From Paraspadella gotoi (taxonomy: Eukaryota; Chaetognatha): DNA of 64,000 nucleotides. The DNA lies in NCBI GenBank assembly GCA_051294375.1, contig CM119265.1:4223025-4287024 (forward strand). Direction: 5' to 3'. The translations under genes and the position numbers were made by a program. Below, piece after piece: positions 44,083-54,053 of the stretch; the stretch's first letter is position 1; each line of letters opens with the position of its first letter. The notes under the pieces were generated by a model. That model did no database searches. It was given only the letters and a program-made list of their open reading frames with translations, and was not told where the DNA came from.

Positions 44083-45838
44083 ACAAGTTTGAGGAAACAA
44101 TGTCGGATCTGCCTACAATAATTAAGCGGTAATCTGCTAATCAGATGATAAATCACAATATTTTTTAAAATTTTTTTTAACTCGCATCATCTTTTTAACT
44201 CGCATCATTTTTGAACTCGCATAATTTTTTCCATGCACCTAATTTTTCAACTCATCATTTTTTCAATTTACATCATTTTTACAATTCCCATCATTTTTTT
44301 AACTCGCATCATTTTTTTCAACTCACATCATTTTTTCCACGCACATAATTTTTTCAACTCATCATTTTTTCAATTTACATCATTTTTACAATTCGCATCT
44401 TTTTTTTCAACTTGCATCATTTTTTCAACTTGCATTTTTTTTAACTTGCATAATTTTTTAACTTGCATAATTTCTTTCAACTTGCATAATTTTTTCAACT
44501 TGCATAATTTTTTCAACTTGCATAATTTTTTCAACTTGCATAATTTTTTAATTTGCATATTTTTTCAACTTGCATAATTTTTTTTAAAATTGCATAATTT
44601 TTTAAAAATTGTATCATTTTTTTCAAATTAATTAATTAATTAATTAAAACATTTATTAGTAATCATAAATAAAAAAGATTAAGAAAATGTGAATTATGTT
44701 TTTTCCATTTAAACTCATTTCCACAGGCACAATTCCATCAAAACTTTATATCTAGCTTCTTCACACACTTTCCTTTTCAATCTATTAATTAAATTTTGGT
44801 TAATTCGAGTAATTATGGGTTAAAATAAGTAACATTGCAGGACTAACAAGATCGTGAAAACAAAAAGATTCAAGTAAATGTGATTCATATTTTTTTTATT
44901 TATACTCATTTCTACTCGTACGTTTCCACCGAAACTTTGTATCAAGCTTCATCACACACTTTCCTACCCACACAAAATTTCAACTAAATCTATTCATCCA
45001 ATTAAGATTAAATAGAGTATTTATTGGTTAAAATAAGTAAAAATATTTTAGTAAATGCAACTTATGTTTTTTTTCCATTTAAACTCATTTCCACTTGCAC
45101 GATTCCATCGAAACTTTATATCCAGCTTCATCTCACACTGTCCTACCCACACACAAAATTTCATTCCAATCCAACCTGCCAATCACGATTATTGGAGCTT
45201 TTTGCTAAGATGGGACAGATGGACGGATTGATTGACTAATTAATTAATTACCGGATTAATTAATTGACTAATTGATTAATTAACTGATTAATTTTTTTGA
45301 TTTATTAATACATCCTTCATTTACATTTATTATAAAGGAAAAAGAGCATAATCAATTAGTGAAAACAGGTTTTTTTTTTTTTCATTTAAACTCATTTCCA
45401 CTCAACGATTCCATCAAAACTTGATTTCCAGCTCAATCACACACTTTTCCTACGCAAATACAACATTTCAAGTCAATCGCCCCATCCACTCTTGAGGTAA
45501 TTGGTGTTCAAATAGTGAAATTTTATTTTTTTATTTTTCCATTTAAACTCATTTCCACCTCGGACGATTCCATCGAAACTTCATATACAGCTAAATCACA
45601 CACTTCCCTACCTACAAAATTTCATTCCAATCCATCCATCCAATCACGAGTAAATTGGTGTTTTTTGCTAAGGTGGGACGGACGAATGGACGGGACGGAC
45701 ATCATTTTTTTTGCATAATTTATCATAATTTCGATGTTCTGACATGATATAAGTTTAGTGCCGACAATATTGAGGGGGGGACCGACAAAGTGAATTATAG
45801 AGTCGGGATCTGCTGATAAGCAGAACCGACTAAAAACC
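44083..45838 (+). mobile_element. HINE/DINE-1-like element, long composite copy
   Basis: Starts AAGTTTGAGGAAACAATG then TCGGATCTGCC, followed by about 25 short units (ACTCGCATCATTTTT, CAACTTGCATAATTTTTT) and TTAATTAA. Modules then appear about five times, interrupted by a second TTAATTAA run near 45235. It ends with hairpin GGGATCTGCTGATAAGCAGA and ACCGACTAAAAA. It is probably one copy inserted in or fused to another. Confidence 0.7.
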
Positions 45839-46159
45839 AGTTTTTTTCGTTTAAAACCGGAAACTCGAAAATTCGTTCCACGATTCCAATCCTGGGAGAC
45901 GAAATGAGTAAGGAACCGATTAAGTAGGTCAATTAAAAAAATCTAATTGAAATGTAGAGATTTAACCAAGCGATTGTACGAGTAAATGGAGAAAAATTTT
46001 AACATTCTTTCTTGAGTCCTGACATTTTAGATTTTTCCCCCCAAGACATATCTGAAAATTATCTCTGGATTTCAAATTTCTATGTAAATTACATAGAAAC
46101 CAAAAACTTTCAAACTTTTATTCTCGAATGTTTAAATATTTATAGTAACCTATTATGGT

Positions 46160-46400
46160 GAACAAAAATCCACCAACCGTTCATCAGCGGCCATTGGTGC
46201 CGGAGGCAAGTCATTTGCCTCCCAACCCAAACGTCCAGGATTTTAGCCCGGTGGTCGCCGAGCTGTTAAGAGGGACGGGGCGCTTAACCCGCCTGTAACA
46301 CGGTGTTACACCCTGATGAAGACTCGAACCAGCAGAGTCGAAACATGTACTATTGATAATAAAAAATCGTTGTATTGGCACTCAATAAACATTTCCTAAC
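46160..46400 (+). mobile_element. SINE-like repeat A fused to hammerhead-like motif, copy 4
   Basis: SINE A head (GGCCATTGGTGCCGGAGGC, AACCCGCCTGTAACACGG) leads directly into CTGATGA at 46313, helix GACTC/GAGTC over GAACCAGCA, and GAAAC at 46340-46344, followed by ATGTAC and AATAAAAAATCGTTG. Just upstream GGTG TTA CACC can form a small stem I, but the expected U before the cleavage site is A. Confidence 0.5.
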
Positions 46401-46629
46401 ACCTAGTGTTTAAATTGGTCTCTTTGTCTTTTTAATTCTGCTTTCTGTATGTCGTATCGTTTTGTTTATCCATTCACGAGTATGCCTCTTCCATCGGGGG
46501 GAGGAGGGGAGATGGGAGGGACTGACCGACAGAAAAAAATGATCAAGAGTCAATTCAAAATATACACAATTATTACAAGAATGTATGAATATAAGAAAAC
46601 ATCATAGTCATCAATTTTCACATATATAT

Positions 46630-47121
46630 TCATCCGTTGAGCAGAAAAAACTTTGCCCTACTATTAAATTCACACGCGAATCTGAGATGAATGTTGTGAG
46701 CGCCTCTGGTGACCCGGATGAGCTTAGAGTTTTTAATGTTTTCGTGAATGAAACCCGGATGTGATCCACCATGGAGTCGGATTCACTGTGGAGAATGAGG
46801 GTCGGGCAGACGATGTCCTTCAAAGAATCCTGGGAAGAGAGAAAGGAAGTAGGGGATTTATATTGGGAGAAAGACCGACGTGAGTGGACGACTAGAGTCG
46901 TTGTCCTGGAAATGATAACGATAATCCCTCAATTGGATGTTATTCTTACTAACTACTAGCCTAATTGCCGTTAACTAGCCTTGAAAATTTTATCAATCGT
47001 ACTTTGTAAGTATTTCCCTAACTTACCTTGAAAATCTCTTACACCGTATGTCAAGCTTACGACAACTTACCTTGCAAATGTTGCCGTTGTTCCAAAAGCG
47101 AAATGAATGATAGTATGGTGG
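46630..47121 (-). pseudogene. BPHL-like alpha/beta hydrolase, last two exons, frameshifted
   Basis: Serine hydrolase of the valacyclovir-hydrolase (BPHL) type. The penultimate exon runs from the N gap to 47071 and reads RFWNNGNICK before GTAAGT. The last exon, 46829-46630, starts DSLKDIVCPTLILH, carries ESDSMV where the acid-residue loop lies, then GAHNIHLRFACEFNSRAKFF with the catalytic His, and stops at TGA. The two parts of the last exon are in different frames; the break lies near 46740-46755, where one codon also seems missing against BPHL. The nucleophile exon is not in view. It may be a real gene with a sequencing indel, or a pseudogene cut by the retrotransposon next door. Confidence 0.6.
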
Positions 47122-47131
47122 NNNNNNNNNN
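47122..47131. other. assembly gap (10 N)
   Basis: Ten N between the hydrolase exon and the retrotransposon LTR, so the insertion junction and any target duplication cannot be read. Confidence 0.99.
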
Positions 47132-48346
47132 TAACGTTGTCCATTTTTCCGCGAGTGAACGTTCTGCTTTCATCGTCTCCATGGCAACGAGCTCCCCCCG
47201 TTAACGTTGCCGATTCTCCCGCGAGTGGACGTTGACGCTCCGCGGCGTCCCGCTTCCGGTTCTGGCATCACCTCTCTGACGACGATCTAGACTGCTCTCT
47301 GCTTCGTTTCCACGACGACGCTCCGCTTCGTCTTGTTGATAACTTTTGACGAGACTCGTTCACGAAATCTTTGACCGGATTCTTTGACGGGAATCTGTGG
47401 CATGCTTGTGTCGACACACCTTAACAACCCGCGGCTCCGTCATTGACGACGGACTGGAACTTGACGAAGCACTGCAACTCTCGGCTGGCTTCTTGATGAT
47501 GATTTGCAGCAATCTTTGATGGCTCTTCGATGGATTATAACAGAAACTTGTTCGGCTCTATGACGTTGAGTCGAAACGATCTTTGGGCCGGCTCTTTGAC
47601 GAGGCGTTGCGACATCGTAAACTTTTTTGAGGATCGCGTTCGCTGGTTCCGGTTTCACTTTCTCGTCAGCGTCTAGACTTGTCTTTATCTTTATCTTTGT
47701 CTTTATCTTTCCACGCCACGGCGCCCGGCGTCGTCTCCTCGACGACGCGCTGGGACTGACGCCGCGAATGATGCTCTGCTCGATGACGCGTTGTTCTGTT
47801 CGATGACGTTCTGCTCTGCTTGACGCTTCGCTTCGCTTGACGCTTTACCGTACCGTCTTTCATTTTTTCTCCGTCTTTGTCTTGTCCGGAACGATGTCTT
47901 GGGTGCATGTACGTGTACGTGCGTGTGCGGGCATGTGCGTGCGTGCATTCGAGACCGGCTTAAATATTTCTCTCCCCCTTTCTTGCACTCAAGAAAAATT
48001 TGTTTATTGAATTGTTCCTTTTCTGCTAAACTGCTCAAAGAAAATAAAACGAATTTTTTAATTACGAATTCTTTAAGAGCAAAAAATTTCTTATTTAAAT
48101 ACAGTGAATTAAATAATACGTAATCCGATCTAGCTAGTTATGCTTTCCTATTTTCTCTAATTGGTTACTCGTTACAGGTTACTTAGTTTAACTATCTTCT
48201 CGTCGTTTGTTTACCTCCGTATTCGTTCTTAAATCTTTTGTTTACTCTAAATTTTCCTAATTACCGTGCGTAAATTTTTTAAAGGTAAGTTATTTTTCTT
48301 ATTTTGTTAAGATTAATTTGTTAATGTAATTATCGACCTCGTCACA
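47132..48346 (-). mobile_element. 3' LTR of the BEL/Pao element
   Basis: On the minus strand a purine run (GGGAAGGG, about 48355-48362) is followed by TGTGACGAGGTCGATAATT, a typical BEL/Pao LTR start. A TATA-like AAATATTTAAG lies at 47959-47969. Near the other end a roughly 35-base TAACGTTG..CCGCGAGTG..ACGTT unit occurs twice (47132 and 47202). The outer end is cut by the gap. The 5' LTR is not in the window, so the LTR call rests on one copy. Confidence 0.6.
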
Positions 48347-48475
48347 ATTGACGTGGCCCTTCCCTAGCCTATTTTTATTTTAGGATTTATTTTTATAGGT
48401 TCCTGATCGGAATTACTTCGCGCACGACCGTAAAAACAAACAAATTAACAACAATGATGAAATTTTCAAGAATCT

Positions 48476-49747
48476 TTAACTTTTGCGTTTACGCGTTGAC
48501 TCTTTCGCCCACGACGGATAATTATCACGTCGTGGCGGTTCCTGCGGTGGTGGAGGTGGCGGTGGTGACGGAGGCGGCAACGGAGGCGGCGTCGGCGATG
48601 GCATCGGTTGCAGTCTCGGCAAGCGCTGTTTCTTGAAAGGTGGAGCTTTCGGTCTGGGCGGCGATTTCACCAAATTTTCTTTTCCTGGTGGTGGGCGAAA
48701 CTTCGAAAGTCCGTGATTTCCAGACGAAGAGCGTGTTCCATCTGTGGAAGGTGACCTTGGATGTGGGCACGATAATCGATCAACTTTGTCTTGGAGTTTA
48801 CTAAAAGCTTGCGCCCAATGACGTTCCGTGGTGGCACGTCGCTGCTCTGCCTCTTTTCGTTCCAGATCTAGCTTTAATTCTGCCGCTATCCTCCCTTTTC
48901 TCTCCTTCTTCAATTCTTCCTCCAATTTTTCTATCCTCCTCTTCATCTCCCCCTTCTCCACCCTCGCCTCTAATAGTTCTCTCTCCTTCCTCTTCAACAT
49001 CACGTTCTTGTCGGTGACGACGCGTTCAGCTAACGGCGTTGGAGTCGTCGAAATGGCGGTGGGATTTGCCATCACCTCCGTCGCCTTTTTGGAAACTGGC
49101 GTCGGCGGTGTCGTTTTCGGCTCGTCGATGATGACGATTGTGGACGACTTTTCTTTCGTCGCTTCATGCGCAGGTGTCGTTTTTGTCTTCACTACCGATG
49201 CCATCTCCTTCAGCACCTTTTCATCGGTCCCTTTACGTATGGCAGTGATCAACGCGTCAAAGTCCTCGTCAGTCCATCCGCGACTCCTTGCCACTTTTCG
49301 CCACGCCCTTCTGATCCTGTATATCATATTCTTCTTACCCGGGGGAATTTGGAATCCAAGCATGAAAAGTCTTTCATCTCCCGATCCGACGATTATTGGG
49401 ATTGTCGAATCCGTCATTGCACGACGATGTGGAGGAAGTTCTCCCCGTTTGAGAAAGCGTTCGACTGGATCTTCCGTTTCGGCACAGGATTCTTGGATTT
49501 GTTGCGGCGCCACTTCCGCTTCCGCTTCCGTTTCCGTCGCGTCAGTAAATGACGCTGGCTCCGCTGATGTACTGACTTCTATTGTGGTTGCAGAACTTGT
49601 CGTCAAATCGATGTCCAAGATCTCCGTCTCGAACAAGTCAGCTGCTGCGTCCACTGCTCCGTATACCGTATCTCTTTCTTGAAGCGACGGCGTCCACCAC
49701 ATGAGTCCTTCAAGGACTCCCGCATCGCTTTCGTCAAACAAGTTCAT
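48476..49747 (-). CDS. retrotransposon accessory frame f (423 aa, coiled coil, Pro-rich tail)
   Basis: Unknown function. The ATG at 49747 (MNLFDESDAG) is preceded by TTTTTATTAATTAG at about -45. Visible parts: an acidic Ser/Thr-rich N-terminus; a folded-looking block with GFQIPPGKKNMIYRIRRAW and SRGWTDEDFDALITAIRKG; a charged Lys/Glu-rich coiled coil (ERELLEARVEKGEMKRRIEK region); and a proline-rich stretch (PPPLPPPSPPPPPPP) with a basic end. There is no zinc knuckle and no membrane segment, so it looks neither like a standard Gag nor an envelope protein. It is the last frame before the LTR. Confidence 0.6.
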   Translation of the reverse strand: MNLFDESDAGVLEGLMWWTPSLQERDTVYGAVDAAADLFETEILDIDLTTSSATTIEVSTSAEPASFTDATETEAEAEVAPQQIQESCAETEDPVERFLKRGELPPHRRAMTDSTIPIIVGSGDERLFMLGFQIPPGKKNMIYRIRRAWRKVARSRGWTDEDFDALITAIRKGTDEKVLKEMASVVKTKTTPAHEATKEKSSTIVIIDEPKTTPPTPVSKKATEVMANPTAISTTPTPLAERVVTDKNVMLKRKERELLEARVEKGEMKRRIEKLEEELKKERKGRIAAELKLDLERKEAEQRRATTERHWAQAFSKLQDKVDRLSCPHPRSPSTDGTRSSSGNHGLSKFRPPPGKENLVKSPPRPKAPPFKKQRLPRLQPMPSPTPPPLPPPSPPPPPPPQEPPRRDNYPSWAKESTRKRKS

Positions 49748-49909
49748 TTTTATAATTGTTTTTCTCGACTCAAGCACAATATAATGTTTTCACCTAATTA
49801 ATAAAAATTCATGTGAATTAATACGAAATCATTAAATAACGTGTATTTTGAATTTAATTTTCAATTGTATCACTCCAAGAAATAATGTCTAATTTTTTGA
49901 TCATTGAGT

Positions 49910-50254
49910 TTATTCGTCTTGGAATAAGATTCTCAAACTTTCGAGAGTTTCCTTTTCTTCCTTTTGTTCTTTTCTTTCTCGAGCTTCCTCTTCCAGTTGT
50001 CTGAATATGTTTTCCCAATTATAATGTTGTAATCTTTGGATTCTTGCTTCGATTGCTGGATTACGTTCGTCTTCGTCGACATAAAAACTGAAACTCTCAC
50101 CGTTTCCGTCTGTTTCTGAATCTGTCCTTTGTATGACTATGGTCGGTCTTTCGATCTCATATGTTCTTTCGACTATGGTGTCCTCGGTGTCTTCAATTTC
50201 TTTTTCGTCTTCGTCGTTGGAATTCTTTTTCTCTGGATCTTGTTGGACGCCCAT
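49910..50254 (-). CDS. retrotransposon accessory frame e (114 aa, acidic)
   Basis: Unknown function. The ATG at 50254 (MGVQQDPEKK) follows an acceptor-like TTGTTTTAATTAG about 35 bases upstream. It is acidic, with Asp/Glu runs at the start, then a short region reading RIQRLQHYNWENIFRQLEEE and a Lys/Glu-rich end likely to be helical. No known domain. It sits 100 bases after frame d and 163 before frame f. Confidence 0.5.
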   Translation of the reverse strand: MGVQQDPEKKNSNDEDEKEIEDTEDTIVERTYEIERPTIVIQRTDSETDGNGESFSFYVDEDERNPAIEARIQRLQHYNWENIFRQLEEEARERKEQKEEKETLESLRILFQDE

Positions 50255-50353
50255 GATTGTTGTCAATAAATGAGTTTTTTGTACTTTTTGCTAATTAAAA
50301 CAATTTAACCAATGAACAAAAATTCAATACGAAACCTTCCATCTCTTTTCGAA

Positions 50354-50740
50354 TTATTCCAATATGTTGTAATTGTATTCTATCGTTTCCGTAAACATGA
50401 TGTGATATCCTGGCGGCGTTGGTTCGTGATTCGCCTCTTCCTCTCCTTCGTTCCTCGGATCGTTGTTTTCCTCGTTGGCGGCTTCGTCCTCGATTTCTTC
50501 TTCTTCATCTTCGTTTTCGTTTTCGACTTCTTCCTCTCCTTCGTCACTTTCTCTGGAAGCCGTCAAAAATTCTTGAATTTGTTCTATGAACATCTCTCCC
50601 ACTTCTTGCATTCTATCGACGAAATGTTCTGCCGTTAAAATGTCTCCCGGATTTGCCCTTCTTTCTCCTGCATCCACGGACCCCGGTCTTGCTCTGATGA
50701 TTCTTTGTATTCTCGTGATTTCGATTGTCTCTTCCGACAT
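50354..50740 (-). CDS. retrotransposon accessory frame d (128 aa, acidic)
   Basis: Unknown function. The ATG at 50740 (MSEETIEI) is preceded by CTTTAATTTGTTTTCAG, the best splice-acceptor match in this region, ending about 12 bases before the ATG. The N-terminal half includes ILTAEHFVDRMQEVGEMFIE and looks helical; the C-terminal half is a Glu/Asp/Asn run. No membrane segment or known domain. Confidence 0.5.
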   Translation of the reverse strand: MSEETIEITRIQRIIRARPGSVDAGERRANPGDILTAEHFVDRMQEVGEMFIEQIQEFLTASRESDEGEEEVENENEDEEEEIEDEAANEENNDPRNEGEEEANHEPTPPGYHIMFTETIEYNYNILE

Positions 50741-50925
50741 TTTAGACTGTGACTGAAAACAAATTAAAGCATTAATACGTTAAAGTTTTGATCGTAAATT
50801 TTGGATGACTTTTGTTTTTTCTACAATGTTTCTCGTTAATCCGCATTTCTTTGAAATGCTCCTCCTCCTTTTTGCCGTTTAAATTTTGAATTTTCTTATT
50901 TTTCTTTTTTCAGTTTAAATCGAAT

Positions 50926-51264
50926 TTAATACATTTCAATGTCTTTATTCCGGTCTTTGGTCTCCTTCGAGAAGATTTTTTCGTCGTCTTCGATGACTTT
51001 GCTCCATCTTTTCAGGTAATCGACTCTCCACTTTGTTTCGTCATATTCTTTGTAAAGAGGCACACCTAATGCTATATAATCAAAGTATATCCCGTCTAAC
51101 CATTTCTCGTTCCATTCCAGTTTCATCAAGGTGTGTTCGAGATTGTCCGGGATGTCCAGCTTGGCTCGATCTCGCATCTGTTCTCGAAGCGTCTTGGCTT
51201 TTAATGGATTCGTCATCTCGGTCTCGGTGAGTTTAAGTTTATTTTCCATTTGCTCATGAGCCAT
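50926..51264 (-). CDS. retrotransposon accessory frame c (112 aa)
   Basis: Unknown function. The ATG at 51264 (MAHEQMENKLKLTETEMTN) is preceded by GTTTGTTAATTTAGTTTAG about 15 bases upstream. Less biased in composition than its neighbours, with aromatic residues (WLDGIYFDYIALGVPLYKEY), so it could form a globular fold. No family recognised. Confidence 0.5.
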   Translation of the reverse strand: MAHEQMENKLKLTETEMTNPLKAKTLREQMRDRAKLDIPDNLEHTLMKLEWNEKWLDGIYFDYIALGVPLYKEYDETKWRVDYLKRWSKVIEDDEKIFSKETKDRNKDIEMY

Positions 51265-51351
51265 ATTACTTGGTATTGCTAAACTAAATTAACAAACACT
51301 TCATAAATTGATAATTATTGAAATGAAATTATTTGGAAATAGATTTTTCAT

Positions 51352-51732
51352 TTAATTTTTCTTTCCTTTCTGGTATTCTCCAATCTTTTTTATCGTCTTG
51401 GTGGTTTCGATGATTCTTACTTTGTTACGTTCTTCGATCATCTCGTAATACCTTTTTCTTTCGGGAAACGATTGCTTCGCCCTTTCAAACATGATTTTGA
51501 GTCGTTCCATGTTTTCGACCTTTTTGCTTAGGTCATTGATTGCTTTGTCTGGACATTCTTTGGCCTCTATTTCTGCTTTTGCTTTTTCTTCTTCAATCTT
51601 TGTCTCCTTCTCCAGCAACACCAGATCCAACACTTTGTACTCTCTGCCTTCTCCTGGTTCCTCTTTTTCAATTTGTTCCCATTTTTTTTCGATATCGTCC
51701 CACTTTTTAGCGATGACTTTAAATTTTTCCAT
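51352..51732 (-). CDS. retrotransposon accessory frame b (126 aa, helical)
   Basis: Unknown function. The first ATG is at 51732 (MEKFKVIAKKWDDIEKKWEQ). A pyrimidine-rich tract ending TTTAATTCATTAG lies about 10 bases upstream. Nearly all Lys/Glu-rich helix, probably coiled coil, with one Cys. No family recognised. Confidence 0.5.
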   Translation of the reverse strand: MEKFKVIAKKWDDIEKKWEQIEKEEPGEGREYKVLDLVLLEKETKIEEEKAKAEIEAKECPDKAINDLSKKVENMERLKIMFERAKQSFPERKRYYEMIEERNKVRIIETTKTIKKIGEYQKGKKN

Positions 51733-51824
51733 TTCTCTAATGTCTAATGAATTAAACAAACAATTAACAATAAGTTCGAATTCAAAAAGAAAAAAAACAA
51801 CTAATGTTTGTAACTTCGGCTTTT

Positions 51825-52235
51825 TTATTCTTCCTTTTCGAATGCTGATTCTTTTTTCTTTTCGCTTTTTTCGTCATCGTCCGAACTTTGTCCATTCTCG
51901 ACGATAACGTCATATTTGCTGTCGTCGTCCACCATTTTCTTGAAATTGGTTTCTTCTTCTGGTACTTTAAAGCACTCCTCGTATATCTGGTTGAGATCTT
52001 CTTTTTTCTCAATTACACTCGGCTGTAAGTAGATCGTCTTGTATTCCTTTATTATTTTCTTCATATCCTCTCGTCTTCGATTTGTCGCTTTCAGAATCAA
52101 ACTCATTTCTTGTTCTGGCTCGTATTCCCAAGATTTTACGTTCTCAATCTCTTCTTTTAAATCTTCCATCCAAATGTTTAGGGATTTATCGAAATTTTCG
52201 TGGAATCGGTATTTCACTTTGTCGCGGAGGTCCAT
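51825..52235 (-). CDS. retrotransposon accessory frame a (136 aa, charged)
   Basis: Unknown function. The ATG at 52235 (MDLRDKVKYRFHENFDKSLN) is about 160 bases after the end of pol; the upstream acceptor-like TAG is weak here. A helical N-terminal half (NIWMEDLKEEIENVKSW) is followed by an acidic and Lys-rich tail. No known domain. Confidence 0.5.
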   Translation of the reverse strand: MDLRDKVKYRFHENFDKSLNIWMEDLKEEIENVKSWEYEPEQEMSLILKATNRRREDMKKIIKEYKTIYLQPSVIEKKEDLNQIYEECFKVPEEETNFKKMVDDDSKYDVIVENGQSSDDDEKSEKKKESAFEKEE

Positions 52236-52394
52236 CTTTCCTTTATTTAGCGTAATTCTAAATTTTATTAATTTACTGAGTTTTCGTCACACTTTGAATT
52301 CTTATTCGCTTAAAATTTTTTATTGTACAGTTTTTTCTATTTATAACGTTGTACTTATTTTTTAGTTTCTACGGCGCGACTTCAATGTGAGTTC

Positions 52395-53560
52395 CTATTC
52401 GAGTTCGAGCGCCACCAACGCGTTGTGATGACGTCGAAAAGTTTTTCCATCCGGGAGTCGTACGACGGCTTCTCTCTTCCGCGGCCCGTCTCCTTTTACT
52501 TCGATGACTCGTGCCGTTCTCCATTTGTCGCGCGGCGCGTTCGGTTCCACGAGCAAGACCATTTGCCCTTCTTGCAGATTCTCCGACGATGTCCTCCACT
52601 TCGTGCGTTCCTGCAATTGGACCAGGTACTCCGTTAACCATTTTTGCCAAAATTTATCTGCCGTCTCTCTCACTTGTCTCCATGTCGCTCTCATACAATC
52701 TCCTTCTGACGTTGCGTACGGTAAAATAGTTAGAGACGTTGACGTATATAAGTATGGATACAATAGGTTCATGGGCGACAATGCAATATCGCTAAGCGGC
52801 ATCAGATGACTCATGTGTGATCGGGCGTCTATTCAGAATACCTGCGACTTCATCAATATCGTTGCGAACGTGTCGATGTCCGGTTCGGAGGCAACGCGCG
52901 CCGTCAAGTGCTTCTTGGTTTCTTTGACGAGCCTTTCCCACACTCCGCCCCAATGCGGTGCGGTTAGGTGGACCGAAAATCCATGAAATCCCTTTTTCGG
53001 CTATTCTTTCGTTCACCTTTTCGTCCTCTTGAATTCTTTTCAATTGTTTTTCGATCTCGTTGTTGGCGCCCGCCAGATTTGTTCCGTTGTCCGACACGAG
53101 CGTACGTAATCCTGGGTATACATTCTTAAAACGTATTAGTGCATTTAACATTGATTGTGCGGACATGTCTTTCAGAATTTCAAAAGTAATGGCTCTTGTC
53201 GTCATGCATGTAAATAAAACTACATTTTTCTGTTCAGGCCTCTCCCTGCGTGTCTCACCTGGATTGGGCCGAAGCAATCTAGTCCGGTCGTCTCGAACGG
53301 GATCGCTTGATTTACCCTGAATTCTGGCAATTCTCCCATCTTTTGCGGCGTTGGCGTTTTGAAATTTCGCTGACAAGTGACGCATCGGCGAATGACTTTT
53401 CGACGGCGGATCTACCTCCTAGCAAGGTGAACTTTTGACGTAGCGTATGGAAAGTCGCACATGCACCTGCGTGATAAAGTTTCTCATGTTCGTATCTTAT
53501 ATGCAATCGACGTATTCGTCATCTTTTGGTAAAATGATTGGGTATTTTGCGTCATACGTC
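52395..53560 (-). pseudogene. BEL/Pao integrase, frameshifted
   Basis: Inserts the cDNA copy into host DNA. Readable in pieces: the HHCC-type region (HEKLYHAG..TLRQKF, about 53430-53500), the catalytic core with a second Asp in LVSDNGTNLAGANNEI (about 53070-53110), the Glu region continuing in a different frame, and the C-terminal module (KWRTARVIEVKGDG, RLPDGKTFRRHHNALVALELE) ending at 52395. At least two frame changes occur within the domain, so it is broken as written. Confidence 0.75.
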
Positions 53561-54053
53561 AAGCTCTTACTATTTCCTAATCTCCGCCCGTTCTCATCAT
53601 CCCTTCTTCATCAATAAACGGACTCAGTGAAATTATTTTCGAGTTTCTATTTCTCACTCTCTATGTGCATCGGGCGTCGTCACTCCCATTTTTATCAACT
53701 CGAAAATCTCTTTTTCGAATTTCTTTCTTTGGATCGATTTCACGATTTTTTTCTCAGCCCTTTCAAACTCTTGTCTCGTTAATCTTATTTTTTCTTTCTC
53801 CGTCTCTTCTCCTTTTTTCTTCTTTCTTTCGAACTCGATTATCTTTCACTATTGCCTTTGTGAAATACGCCACCCGTCTCACCTTTTTTACCCATTCGCT
53901 CACCTTTTCTGTCACTCTCATCACCCAATCTGCGTTCTCTTTTTCGTTCCCTTTCTCTGGATACTCTCTTGTTGCTGCGAAAATGAGTTCATATGCACTA
54001 AATTCGCTATCTTCGTTCACGGCGCAATGTTACCTGTATTTCTTTTTTCTTTT

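Noticed and set aside
44233-44577. Phe/His/Asn-rich repetitive protein
   Set aside because: Translation of the 18-bp repeat inside a HINE-like element.
48828-49682. 284-residue + strand open frame
   Set aside because: Antisense of retrotransposon frame f; its Ser/Phe/Val-rich composition mirrors the Lys/Glu-rich coiled coil on the other strand.
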